Below are positions 31,564-40,069 of a DNA stretch of 64,000 bases, one piece after another. The position numbers and the translations under genes were made by a program. The DNA comes from Microbacterium salsuginis (GTDB lineage: Bacteria; Actinomycetota; Actinomycetes; Actinomycetales; Microbacteriaceae), in the NCBI RefSeq assembly GCF_012524205.1, contig NZ_JABACI010000004.1, positions 1 through 64,000 on the forward strand. Reading direction: 5' to 3'. The notes under the pieces are model-generated. The model had not been told where the DNA came from, did not search any database, and saw only the letters and a list, made by a program, of their open reading frames with translations. Every line of letters starts with the position of its first letter. The first letter of the stretch is position 1.

Positions 31564-33009
31564 TCAGCGGAAGATCGAGGTGCTCTCGCGGTAGTTCTCG
31601 ATCGCCTCAGGTCCGAACTCGCGGCCGAGGCCCGAGTCCTTCACGCCGCCGAAGGGTGAACCGAGATCGGGCCGGTAGCCGTTCAGGCCGATCGATCCCG
31701 TCCGGACGCGCCGCGCGACTGCGAGCGCGGCGTCCTCGTCGGCGCTGAAGACCGCACCGCCCAGGCCGTAGCGCGTCGCGTTGGCGATACGGATCGCGTC
31801 GTCGACATCGGCGTACGGGTGCACCGTGATCGCCGGCCCGAAGATCTCCTGCTGCGCGATCATGCTGTCGGGGGCGGCATCGGTGATGATGCGCGGGGCG
31901 AAGAAGTGTCCCACGTCGTTCGGGGCGGCGGTGTCGCCGGCGAGCACGGTCGCACCGTCGGCCTGCGCCTGCTCGACCATGCCCGACACGCGTGCGAGCG
32001 CGCGTGCCGAGACCAGCGGACCCACCTCGGTGGCGGCATCCTGCGGGTCTCCCATCCGCAGGTCGCGCGCGAGGTCGACCAGCGCGTCCACGATCTGGCC
32101 GTAGCGGGATGCCGGAGCCAGCACCCGTGAGAGCGAGACGCAGTTCTGCCCGGTGTTGGCGAACGAGGCGACCCGCAGGCCGGCGATCACCTGCTCGAGG
32201 TCGGCGTCGTCGAGGATGATCGCGGCCGACTTGCCGCCGAGTTCGAGCGTGGCGGGGATCAGCCGCTCCCCCGCCGTCGCGGCGATGTGCCGGCCGGCGG
32301 CGGTCGAACCCGTGAACGCGACCTTGTCGACGCCGGGGTGCGCCACCAGCGCACGGCCGGTCTCGGCGCCGCCCGAGACGACGTTGATGACCCCGGGCGG
32401 GAGTCCGATCGTCTGCGCGGCGACCGCGAGGTTGAAGATGTCGAGGGGCGACTCGGCGGCCGGCTTGATCACGACGGTGCATCCGGCGGCCAGCGCGGGT
32501 CCCAGCTTGAGCGTCGTCGAGGACTGAGGGTGGTTCCACGGCACGATGAGCGCGGCGACGCCGAGCGGCTGCCGCAGGTGCAGCGACGACCCGTCCCGGT
32601 CGACGTTCGGGCGCACCTGCTCGCCCTCGAGCCCGCGCGCCAGGCGCGCGTAGTAGCGCAGGTGCTGCACGGGCCGCATGCCGTTCATGAAGCGTGCGAC
32701 CGAGATCGGCTGCCCGATCTCGTCGGTGACGAAAGCGGCGGTCTCGGCGGCACGCGCCTCGAGCTCGTCGGAGAGGCGGTCGATCCAGTCCCCGCGCTCG
32801 GCCGGAGACAGACGCGGCCAGGGACCGCGATCGAACGCCGCGCGGGCGGCGAGCACCGCCCGATCGACATCCTCCGCGGTGCCGTCGGGCGCATGGCCGA
32901 TGAGCGATCGATCGAAGGGATTCTCGACGGCGATCAGCTGGGAGCCGGTCGACTCCGAGAACTCTCCGGCGGCGAAAAGGCGTTCCTGAACCTGCGTTGC
33001 TTCGGGCAC
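31564..33009 (-). CDS. Aldehyde dehydrogenase, NAD(P)-dependent (2)
   Basis: A 481-residue ALDH. PWNHPQSS, FTGSTAAGRHIA, the general-base Glu in TLELGGKSAA and the nucleophile in NTGQNCVSLSR are all intact. Length is normal. It shares a strand with the alcohol dehydrogenase gene 99 bases downstream, so alcohol to aldehyde to acid conversion is plausible, although a separate promoter with the CAGGTAACCTG site lies between them. It is divergent from the IlvD/Edd dehydratase gene, with a large inverted repeat between the two. Confidence 0.88.
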   Translation of the reverse strand: MPEATQVQERLFAAGEFSESTGSQLIAVENPFDRSLIGHAPDGTAEDVDRAVLAARAAFDRGPWPRLSPAERGDWIDRLSDELEARAAETAAFVTDEIGQPISVARFMNGMRPVQHLRYYARLARGLEGEQVRPNVDRDGSSLHLRQPLGVAALIVPWNHPQSSTTLKLGPALAAGCTVVIKPAAESPLDIFNLAVAAQTIGLPPGVINVVSGGAETGRALVAHPGVDKVAFTGSTAAGRHIAATAGERLIPATLELGGKSAAIILDDADLEQVIAGLRVASFANTGQNCVSLSRVLAPASRYGQIVDALVDLARDLRMGDPQDAATEVGPLVSARALARVSGMVEQAQADGATVLAGDTAAPNDVGHFFAPRIITDAAPDSMIAQQEIFGPAITVHPYADVDDAIRIANATRYGLGGAVFSADEDAALAVARRVRTGSIGLNGYRPDLGSPFGGVKDSGLGREFGPEAIENYRESTSIFR

Positions 33010-33043
33010 GGCGTCAGGCTAACACCGCCCCTCCGACCTTGTC

Positions 33044-33073
33044 ACGCATTGCGACCACGCGACCGCAATGCGT
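33044..33073 (+). promoter_or_regulatory. Long inverted repeat between aldehyde dehydrogenase 2 and the IlvD/Edd gene
   Basis: ACGCATTGCG (33044-33053) and CGCAATGCGT (33064-33073) are perfect inverted 10-bp arms separated by 10 bases, one helical turn. It lies 35 bases from one gene and 57 from the other and is a good divergent operator; the regulator may be the MarR protein at 36318. Confidence 0.7.
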
Positions 33074-33129
33074 ACACTCGAAGACAGCGGTCTCCTCCGC
33101 GCACGTTCGCCGACGACGATGAGGATGCG

Positions 33130-34878
33130 ATGACGCACCTGCGCAGCAACATGTCCGACACCTCCGCGCTGGGAATCGCCCGGCGGGCTCAGTGGAAGGC
33201 GCTCGGCATCGGCGCCGACGAGCTGACCAAGCCCAAGATCGCGATCGTGAACACGTCGTCCGATCTGGCGGCCTGCTATGCGCACCTCGACGACATCGTG
33301 CCCGTGCTCAAGGAGGAGCTGCGCGCGCTCGGCGCACTGCCGTTCGAGATCCGCACCACGGCGCCGTCCGACTTCGTCACGAGCGTGGGGCGCGCGGGCC
33401 GCTATATCCTGCCCAGTCGCGACCTGATCGTGAACGACATCGAGGCCGTCGTCGAGGGCGCGCGGCTGGACGCCATGATCTGCCTCAGCTCGTGCGACAA
33501 GACCACGCCTGGGCACCTCATGGCGGCGGCACGGCTGAACATCCCGACCGTCGTGATCGCGTGCGGCTACCAGCACAGCGGACTGGCCGAAGGCCGCGAG
33601 GCCGACGTCGAGGAGGTGTTCCTGCTCGCTGCGCAGGCCGCCGTCACGGGTGAGGCCAGGGACGACCTCGCCGAGCTCGCCGACGACGCGATCCTCGGCC
33701 CCGGCGTCTGCGCCGGGCTGGCCACCGCGAACTCGATGCACATCGCAGCCGAGGCGCTCGGCATGGCAGTACCCGGATCCACGCCGGTGCGGGCGAACAG
33801 CGAGCGCATGTGGGATGCCGTGCGCCGGTCGGCCGCGGCGCTCATGTCGGCCATCGAGAACGGCATCCGCCCCCGCGACATCATCACCGCCGGCTCGGTG
33901 CGGAACGCTGCCCGCGTGATGCTCGCGATCGGCGGGTCGATGAACACGATCAAGCACCTGCAGGCGGTCGCCGTCGAGGCCGGCGTCGACATCGACGTGT
34001 GGGAGACCTACCGCGAGCTCGGCCGGCAGACGCCGCTGCTGTGCTCGGTGCGCCCGAACGGGCCGCGACTCGTCGAGGAGTTCGAGGATGCCGGCGGCGG
34101 TGCGACGATCATCCGGGAGCTGCTGCCTCTGCTCGACGGGGACCAGCTGACGATCACGGGACGCACCCTCGCCGAGAACGCCGCCGGCGCCCGCCCCGCC
34201 GACGGCGAGATCATCCGCACGGTCGCCGACCCGTTCGGCACCGATCCTGCCATCACCGTGCTGCGGGGCACGCTCGCCCCCGGCGGCGCCGTCGCCAAAC
34301 GGCCTGTTCCCGACACCGGGCGCAAGCGCTTCACCGGGCCGGCCCGCGTGTTCGCGAACCGCGAGGAGGCCATCGCCGCCATCTCGAACGGACGCCTGCG
34401 CCCGGGCGACGTCGCGGTGATCCGGGGCATCGGCGTCTCCGGCGGTCCGGGGATGGGGCTGACGTCGGCGTTCATCTTCGCGCTGCACGCCAAGGGCCTC
34501 GCACAGAGCGTCGCGCTGGTCACGGACGGCCAGTTCAGCGGCCTCGTCAACCAGGGCGTCACGATCGGCGAGGTCTCCCCCGAGGCCGCGGCCGATGGAC
34601 CGCTCGGTCGCCTGCGCGACGACGACGTGATCGACATCGATCTGGGTGCGGGCACCGTGGATCTGCTCGTGAGTCCCGAGGAACTGGCGGCGCGCGCGCC
34701 GTTCGCACCGCCCGCCGACCTCGATACCGGCGGCGGCTATCTCGACCAGTACCGCGAGCTGGTGCAGCCCCTCGCGTGCGGGGCCGTGCTGTGCCCCCGG
34801 CCCAGCAGCGCGTGTCATCCCGGCACGGGCGAGGCATCCCTCACGTCGACAGCAGCCACCGCAGGAGGAACCCGATGA
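33130..34878 (+). CDS. IlvD/Edd-family iron-sulfur dehydratase
   Basis: A 582-residue dehydratase. The cluster ligands and metal site of the family are visible: Cys49 in SSDLAACYAHL, Cys122 in SSCDKTTPGH with the metal-binding Asp-Lys pair, and Cys194 in GPGVCAGLATANSM, followed by GRTLAEN and QFSGLVNQGVTIG near the end. The sequence is not canonical IlvD and could act on a sugar acid or a branched hydroxy acid. ATG 33130 is a natural start; the open frame upstream is antisense to aldehyde dehydrogenase 2. It is coupled by ATGA to the FAD oxidoreductase gene. Confidence 0.85.
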   Translation: MTHLRSNMSDTSALGIARRAQWKALGIGADELTKPKIAIVNTSSDLAACYAHLDDIVPVLKEELRALGALPFEIRTTAPSDFVTSVGRAGRYILPSRDLIVNDIEAVVEGARLDAMICLSSCDKTTPGHLMAAARLNIPTVVIACGYQHSGLAEGREADVEEVFLLAAQAAVTGEARDDLAELADDAILGPGVCAGLATANSMHIAAEALGMAVPGSTPVRANSERMWDAVRRSAAALMSAIENGIRPRDIITAGSVRNAARVMLAIGGSMNTIKHLQAVAVEAGVDIDVWETYRELGRQTPLLCSVRPNGPRLVEEFEDAGGGATIIRELLPLLDGDQLTITGRTLAENAAGARPADGEIIRTVADPFGTDPAITVLRGTLAPGGAVAKRPVPDTGRKRFTGPARVFANREEAIAAISNGRLRPGDVAVIRGIGVSGGPGMGLTSAFIFALHAKGLAQSVALVTDGQFSGLVNQGVTIGEVSPEAAADGPLGRLRDDDVIDIDLGAGTVDLLVSPEELAARAPFAPPADLDTGGGYLDQYRELVQPLACGAVLCPRPSSACHPGTGEASLTSTAATAGGTR

Positions 34879-36248
34879 GCGACCCCACCGTCCACCTTCC
34901 CGCCCGTGACGTTCCGGTCCTCGGCGAGTACGACGTCGTCGTCATCGGGGGCGGCCCCGCCGGGATCATGGCGGCCACGGCCGCCTCGCGCTCGGGGCGC
35001 TCGACGCTGCTCATCGAGCGGTACGGCTTCCTCGGCGGCGCCGGCACGATGGGCGGCCTCAGCACGTTCTGCGGCCTGCACGCCCGCGTCTACGGCGAGG
35101 ACGTGCGGGTGATCCGCGGCTACACCGACGAACTGCTCGACCGGCTCGAGAAGCTCGACGGACTGAACGCGCCGCACCTGTCGGTCGACAATCGCATCAT
35201 GGCGCAGGCGTTCGACATCTCGGCCTACAAGATCGCGGCCGACGACCTGGTGCTCGCCGGCGGCGCCGACCTGCTCTTCCACGCGAGCGTGCAGGGCGTC
35301 GTCATGGACGACGCGCGCCTCGCCGGCGTCGTCGTCGAGTCGAAGTCGGGCGCGGGCGTCGTGCGGGGGCGCTTCTTCATCGACGCGTCCGGGGACGGGG
35401 ATGTCGCTGCCTGGGCCGGCGCACCGTTCGAGCGGTCACCGCACCTGCTCTATCCGTCCCTGATGTTCCGCATCAACGGCGTCGACTTCGTCGAGGCCGG
35501 CGAGGCCTGGAAGACCATCCGGCGCCTGATGGAAGACGCCGAGGCCGCGGGCACCCACCGCTTCCCCCGCAAGAAGCCGATCGTGCGGCCGCAGCGCAAC
35601 CCGCTCGAGTGGCGCTCGAACCTCACGCAGCTCTCGAACGACGACGGCTCGGCGATCGACGGCACCGACGTGCGTCAGCTGACCCTCGGCGAGATCCAAG
35701 GGCGGCGCCAGGTGCGCGAGACGTTCGACTTCATCCGGCAGGTGACGCCCGGGTTCCAGGACTCGTACGTCGTCGACATCGCGCCGCAGATCGGCATCCG
35801 CGAGACCCGGCGCATCGTCGGCCCGTACCAGCTCACCGAGGACGATGTTCTCGGCTGCGCCGACTTCGACGACACCATCGGCGTCAACGGCTGGCCCGTC
35901 GAGGCGCACGTGCAGGGCGACGTCGAGTTCCGCTTCGCGCCGGCAGACTCCCGCGGCTACAACCAGCTCCCCTTCCGGATGCTGCAGCCCCAGGGTGTCG
36001 ACAACCTGCTGGTCGCGGGCCGCTGCGCGTCGATGACGCAGCTCGGCCAGTCCTCCGGCCGGGTCACCGGTCCCTGCTTCGTCATGGGCCAGGCCGCCGG
36101 CACCGCGGCCGATCTCGCACTGGCCGGGAACGGGGCATCCGCGGCCGTCGACGTCGCCGAGCTGCAGCGACGGCTCGAGCGCGACGGCGCCTATCTCGGC
36201 AGCAGCCTGCCGGTGCAGGCGGCCGAGCCCGTCGAGATCACGCGCTGA
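34875..36248 (+). CDS. FAD-dependent oxidoreductase (FAD_oxidored/PF12831 type)
   Basis: A 457-residue flavoprotein. VVVIGGGPAGIMAATAASRSG at residues 20-40 is the FAD-binding dinucleotide motif; FFIDASGDGDVAAWAG and the C-terminal NLLVAGRCASMTQLGQSSGRVTGPCFVMGQAAG are signatures of the FAD_oxidored family, some of which act on fumarate-like or hydroxy acids. Substrate unknown. AGGAGG precedes ATG 34875. It forms a two-gene unit with the dehydratase and is followed by a 13-bp tandem repeat that carries its stop codon. Confidence 0.85.
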   Translation: MSDPTVHLPARDVPVLGEYDVVVIGGGPAGIMAATAASRSGRSTLLIERYGFLGGAGTMGGLSTFCGLHARVYGEDVRVIRGYTDELLDRLEKLDGLNAPHLSVDNRIMAQAFDISAYKIAADDLVLAGGADLLFHASVQGVVMDDARLAGVVVESKSGAGVVRGRFFIDASGDGDVAAWAGAPFERSPHLLYPSLMFRINGVDFVEAGEAWKTIRRLMEDAEAAGTHRFPRKKPIVRPQRNPLEWRSNLTQLSNDDGSAIDGTDVRQLTLGEIQGRRQVRETFDFIRQVTPGFQDSYVVDIAPQIGIRETRRIVGPYQLTEDDVLGCADFDDTIGVNGWPVEAHVQGDVEFRFAPADSRGYNQLPFRMLQPQGVDNLLVAGRCASMTQLGQSSGRVTGPCFVMGQAAGTAADLALAGNGASAAVDVAELQRRLERDGAYLGSSLPVQAAEPVEITR

Positions 36249-36272
36249 GATCACGCGCTGAGATCACGCGGA
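36234..36272 (+). repeat. 13-bp tandem repeat (three copies) across a stop codon
   Basis: GAGATCACGCGCT occurs at 36234-36246 and 36247-36259, and with altered last bases at 36260-36272. The first copy encodes the last codons of the FAD oxidoreductase; because 13 is not a multiple of three, added copies do not extend the protein. Confidence 0.85.
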
Positions 36273-36284
36273 GAGCGGCACCCG

Positions 36285-36300
36285 GCGTTACCCTGAACGC
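36285..36300 (+). promoter_or_regulatory. Possible MarR operator
   Basis: GCGTT (36285-36289) and AACGC (36296-36300) form an inverted repeat 17 bases before the MarR start, the usual position for autorepression. Short arms make this a weak call. Confidence 0.4.
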
Positions 36301-36317
36301 GGGGGCGAAGGGGCCGG

Positions 36318-36764
36318 ATGGAACACACCAACTTCACATACGTCATCAAGCAGGTGGAGCTCGCCCTGCGCCCGTACATCGAGGGCGCGTGCGCCGCGGC
36401 CGGCATGACGACCGCGCAGTACACGGCGCTCACGGTGCTGGAGCGCCGGCCCGGCATCACCAGCTCGGAGCTGGCGCGACGTTCGTTCGTGCGCGCGCAG
36501 ACAATGGCGCAGACGATGGACCCGATGCTGGAGACGGGCCTGGTGCGGCGCGAGCGCGACCCGGAGCACGCCCGGCGACTGCTGCTCTACCTCACCGACA
36601 CCGGGGCCGCGGCGATCGCGCAGGCGCGGCCTCGCGTCGACGAGCTCGAGCAGCTGCTCATGAGCGAGTTCACCGACGAGGAGGGCGCGGCGTTCGCGGA
36701 CTATCTGCGTCGCGTACGCCACGCCCTGCGCTCGGGGACCCCGGCCCTCGCGGAGAAGAGCTGA
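36318..36764 (+). CDS. MarR-family transcriptional regulator
   Basis: A 148-residue winged-helix protein: TTAQYTALTVLERRPGITSSELARRSFVRAQTMAQTMDPMLETGLVRRERDPEHARRLLLYLTDTG holds the recognition helix and wing. MarR proteins commonly sense aromatic acids or CoA esters (CouR of Rhodococcus is one, responding to p-coumaroyl-CoA). It lies between the dehydratase unit and the 3' end of the transporter/aconitase X operon. Confidence 0.87.
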   Translation: MEHTNFTYVIKQVELALRPYIEGACAAAGMTTAQYTALTVLERRPGITSSELARRSFVRAQTMAQTMDPMLETGLVRRERDPEHARRLLLYLTDTGAAAIAQARPRVDELEQLLMSEFTDEEGAAFADYLRRVRHALRSGTPALAEKS

Positions 36765-36785
36765 CCAGACGGCTCGATCGGCTGC

Positions 36786-37583
36786 TCAGGCCGTCGCGGT
36801 GCGCAGACCGTACACGGACTCGTGCCACGGGATCACGAAGCGCTTGGCCTCGTTGACGATCAGGTACAGCACGAGGCCGATGAGCGACAACAGCAGGATC
36901 AGGGCGAACGTGCGCGCCGCGTCGAGAGAGTTCATCGCGCGCACGACCATGGCGCCCAGCCCCTCACTGCCGCCCAGGTACTCGCCGACGATCGCGCCGA
37001 TGGTGGCCAGCACGATCGCGACCTCCATGCCGGCGAACAGGTAGGGCTGCAGGCTGCGCAGCTCGAGCTGCGTGAACGTCTGCGCGCGCGTCGCGTTGAG
37101 GCTCGTCATCACCTCGTGCTGGCCGCGCTCGACCGAGCGCACCCCCAGCAGCACGTTCAGCATGACCGGGAAGAACGCCAGCAGCGCGGCCAGCAGGATC
37201 TTCGAGGTCATGCCGAACCCGAACCAGATCACGAACAGCGGGATGAACGCGACCTTGGGCGCCACCTGCGCGATCACGATCAGGGGGCGGATGCTGACCT
37301 CGAGCCACGGGAGCTTGCCGAGCACGACGCCCACGATGATCCCGAGGACGACGGCGATCGAGAACCCGGCGAGGATCTCGATGACCGTGATCCCGGCCTC
37401 CTCCCACGTGGCGGGGTCGGTGACGAGCGTCACGAACGCCGCTCCGACGTCCGCCGGCGGCGGGAAGACGAACGGGTTGACGTTGCTGATCGTGACGAAC
37501 AGCTGCCACGCGATGATCAGCAGGATGACCAGCGACGGCGTGACGATCCAGGGCAGCAGTTTGGCCATGCGGGTGCGCGGCAC
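36786..37583 (-). CDS. ABC transporter permease, SsuC/TauC type
   Basis: A 265-residue membrane subunit with five to six hydrophobic segments and the EAA loop EVMTSLNATRAQTFTQLELRSLQPYLFAGMEVAI. This class imports sulfonates, taurine, pyrimidine precursors and aromatic acids such as phthalate. GTG 37583 is preferred: GGAGGA precedes it and it starts one base after the ATPase stop; the frame extends to 37619. It is the last gene of the eight-gene operon beginning at 43284. Confidence 0.85.
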   Translation of the reverse strand: MPRTRMAKLLPWIVTPSLVILLIIAWQLFVTISNVNPFVFPPPADVGAAFVTLVTDPATWEEAGITVIEILAGFSIAVVLGIIVGVVLGKLPWLEVSIRPLIVIAQVAPKVAFIPLFVIWFGFGMTSKILLAALLAFFPVMLNVLLGVRSVERGQHEVMTSLNATRAQTFTQLELRSLQPYLFAGMEVAIVLATIGAIVGEYLGGSEGLGAMVVRAMNSLDAARTFALILLLSLIGLVLYLIVNEAKRFVIPWHESVYGLRTATA

Positions 37584-37584
37584 G

Positions 37585-38451
37585 TCATTCCTCCTCGTCG
37601 AGGTCGTGCCGGAGGGCACGCACGATGTCGTTGAACTCGGGCGTCGTCTGCAGGTCGACCGTCCGGGGCTTCTCGAAGTCCACCGGCAGGATCTGCCGGA
37701 TGCGTCCGGGCCGGGGCGTCAGGTGCACGACGCGGTCGGCGAGGAACACCGCCTCGGGGATGTCGTGGGTGACGAACACCACCGTCGAGTTCGTCTCCAG
37801 CACGATGCGCTGCAGCTCGAGGTTCATCCGCTCACGGGTGAGCGCGTCCAGCGCCCCGAACGGCTCGTCCATGAGCAGCAGATCGGGCTCGGTGCTGAGG
37901 GCTCTGGCGATGGCGGCGCGCTGCCGCATCCCGCCCGAGAGCTCACGCGGGTACGAGTTCTCGAAACCCGCGAGCCCCACGAGGCCCGCGAGCTCGGCGG
38001 CGCGTGCGCGCCGCTCCGCCTTGCGCACGCCGCGGATCTTGAGCGGCAGCGCGATGTTGTCGAGCACGCTGAACCACGGGAACAGGTTGCTCTCCTGGAA
38101 CACGAACCCGAGCCGCGTGACGGCGGATGCCTCGACCCTGCCGTCGCGCCACAGCTGACGGCCGTCCACGGCGATGGTGCCGCTGCTCGGCGCGAGCAGG
38201 CCGCCGATCATGCGCAGCAGCGTCGTCTTGCCGCATCCGGATCTTCCGATCAGGGCGACGAACTCGCCGATCCTGATGTCGAGGTCGATGCCCGACACCG
38301 CGTGGGTCACGCCGGCCTTGGTGTGGAAGTCCCGCCCGATCCCGCGGATCTGCAGCCGTGGGATGGGACGGTCGACCTCGGTGTCGGTCACGGGCGGAGC
38401 GAGAGTGTCGTTGCTCAAGGTGGGGGCCTCTCTTCGTCGGATGAGGATCAC
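37585..38451 (-). CDS. ABC transporter ATP-binding protein, SsuB/TauB type
   Basis: A 288-residue ATPase with Walker A GRSGCGKTT, Q-loop FVFQESNLFPW, signature LSGGMRQRAAIARAL, Walker B DLLLMDEPFGALD and the switch VTHDIPEA. The start is uncertain: GTG 38451 overlaps the receptor stop (GTGA) but has no spaced ribosome-binding site, while TTG 38418 follows GAGAGG and would remove 11 residues before SNDTLAPP. Confidence 0.87.
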   Translation of the reverse strand: MILIRRREAPTLSNDTLAPPVTDTEVDRPIPRLQIRGIGRDFHTKAGVTHAVSGIDLDIRIGEFVALIGRSGCGKTTLLRMIGGLLAPSSGTIAVDGRQLWRDGRVEASAVTRLGFVFQESNLFPWFSVLDNIALPLKIRGVRKAERRARAAELAGLVGLAGFENSYPRELSGGMRQRAAIARALSTEPDLLLMDEPFGALDALTRERMNLELQRIVLETNSTVVFVTHDIPEAVFLADRVVHLTPRPGRIRQILPVDFEKPRTVDLQTTPEFNDIVRALRHDLDEEE

Positions 38452-39548
38452 TCCGCGGGCAGCAGCTCGTCAGTGATCCAGTCGGTCGGGTCCTGTCCGC
38501 CCTCGAGCATGCCGGCGTCGACGTAGGCGTCATAGGTCGCCTGCCACGCGTCGAGGTTGTTCTCGAGCAGGCTCGCCTCACCAGACTGGTCCACCCACGT
38601 CTCGGTGGTGTAGACCTCGAGCGCCGCGGTTGCGACCGCGTCGTCCTCCAGTGCGGGGAATGCCCAGTCGCCGCTGTCGCGCAGCGTCTTCAGCACGTTC
38701 TCGAAGTCGTTCGGGGCGTCGTCGATGACGTCTTGCACCGCCTCCCGGATGGCCGCGAGGAAGGCCTGGATGTTCTCCGCCTTCTGCGGGTCCTCGATGT
38801 TGGACGCGGTCGTGAGCCAGGTCTGGATGTCGGGGGCCTCGCTGAGACCTGCGTCGTCGATCACCGCATCGTCGTTCTGCGCGCCGATTCCGATCGACGT
38901 GTCCAGGCTCACGATGTAGCCGTCGAGCTGACCCTGACGTACCACCTCGAGTGTCGCGGCCGTGACGGGAACCGCCTGCCGGGTCACCGAGTCCTGCGGA
39001 ATGTCGGCAGCGCCCAGCGTGAGGTCGAGAATCTTCTCGCTCGTGCCGCCGACTGAGCCCATGCCGATGGTCTTGCCCTCCATGTCTTCGGGCGATTCGA
39101 TCGGCGCGTCCTCCACCGACACCATGCGCAGGTTCGACTTGTACGCCATCGTGCCGACCGACCGGATCGGCTGCCCGTCCTCCATGGCGGGGAACACGTC
39201 CACGGTGCTGGCGCGCGTGATGTCGGCGGCGCCACCGAGCAGCGATTGGATCGCGGCGGAGGTGCCCTGCACCGGCTGCAGCTCGACATCGAGGCCGTGC
39301 TTCTCGAAGTAGCCGCCCGAGTACGCGAACATCTCGGGGGTGAACGTGAAGGACTCCAGCGGCAGGAAGGTGACGACCGTCATCGGCTTCAGCTCGGCGG
39401 GCTCGTCGCCTCCGCCGGCGGAGGCGGTGTCGGGCGTGCCGCCGGCGCAGCCGCTCAGAGCGAGGGCGCCTGCGGCGAGAAGTGCCGCCGCGGTGCGGAT
39501 GATGCGCCGGCGAGACCGGGTTGCCGGGTGTGCGGTTGCCGTGGTCAT
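38448..39548 (-). CDS. ABC transporter substrate-binding lipoprotein, SsuA/TauA/NMT1 type
   Basis: A 366-residue receptor. The signal ends in LALSGC, followed by a Gly/Ser/Asp linker and VVTFLPLESFTFTPEMFAYSGGYFEKHGLDVELQPVQGTSAAIQSLLGGAADI, the NMT1/SsuA-like opening. These proteins bind small organic acids, sulfonates or thiamine precursors. It is encoded 59 bases after the aconitase X small subunit, tying the importer to that enzyme. Confidence 0.87.
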   Translation of the reverse strand: MTTATAHPATRSRRRIIRTAAALLAAGALALSGCAGGTPDTASAGGGDEPAELKPMTVVTFLPLESFTFTPEMFAYSGGYFEKHGLDVELQPVQGTSAAIQSLLGGAADITRASTVDVFPAMEDGQPIRSVGTMAYKSNLRMVSVEDAPIESPEDMEGKTIGMGSVGGTSEKILDLTLGAADIPQDSVTRQAVPVTAATLEVVRQGQLDGYIVSLDTSIGIGAQNDDAVIDDAGLSEAPDIQTWLTTASNIEDPQKAENIQAFLAAIREAVQDVIDDAPNDFENVLKTLRDSGDWAFPALEDDAVATAALEVYTTETWVDQSGEASLLENNLDAWQATYDAYVDAGMLEGGQDPTDWITDELLPAE

Positions 39549-39607
39549 ATCTGACTCCTGTGTCGGATCTGCGTCCCCGCCGTTGCGGACGACGGCCTCG
39601 AGTCTTG

Positions 39608-40069
39608 TCAGTGCCGTCCGCGCTCTCCAGCGGGCTTTTCACTCATCGAAAGGGTGTCTCCGGCTCGTGTGAGGACGGCGACGGTTCCGGCATCCCCGTC
39701 CACGCGTACGAGGTCATCGGTGCGCACCGTGACGACCGGATCCGGCAGTGCTCCCACCACGGTGGGCACGCGCGTCACGATCGCGCCGAGGGCCGCCTTC
39801 GTGGTCATCACCGTGAACACCATCGCCGCGGGGGCGGTGCCGAGCAGACGGGTGCTCTGGAAGAACCCCGACCACCCCGACGACCCCTTCGCACCCGGAA
39901 ACACCAGCACCTTGCCGGTGAAGCATACGCCGAACAGCTCGTGGCGCGGCTCGATGACGGTGCCCGTGGCGACGTCGATGCCGCCGAATCCCGAGATCGG
40001 CTCGCTGGTCACCAGGGCCGGCGCCTCGACGACGCCTCCGACGATTCCTCGCCCCTGCATCAGGATCAT
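39608..40069 (-). CDS. Aconitase X swivel domain (small subunit, DUF126)
   Basis: A 153-residue protein. GRGIVGGVVEAPALVTSEPISGFGGIDVATGTVIEPRHELFGVCFTGKVLVFPGAKGSSGWSG is the AcnX swivel-domain signature, with the substrate-binding Ser of GSSG. In two-subunit AcnX it completes the active site; characterised AcnX enzymes are mevalonate-5-phosphate dehydratase in archaea and cis-3-hydroxyproline dehydratase in bacteria. ATG 40069 overlaps the large-subunit stop (ATGA); an ATG at 40060 is possible. Confidence 0.87.
   Translation of the reverse strand: MILMQGRGIVGGVVEAPALVTSEPISGFGGIDVATGTVIEPRHELFGVCFTGKVLVFPGAKGSSGWSGFFQSTRLLGTAPAAMVFTVMTTKAALGAIVTRVPTVVGALPDPVVTVRTDDLVRVDGDAGTVAVLTRAGDTLSMSEKPAGERGRH

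Noticed and set aside
33019..34818. A 599-residue minus-strand frame opposite the IlvD/Edd gene
   Set aside because: The plus strand encodes an intact dehydratase with all Fe-S ligands; the antisense frame has no recognisable motif.
33130..34878. Biosynthetic dihydroxy-acid dehydratase (IlvD)
   Set aside because: No other branched-chain amino acid genes are near, and motif details differ from canonical IlvD; the gene is paired with an FAD oxidoreductase.
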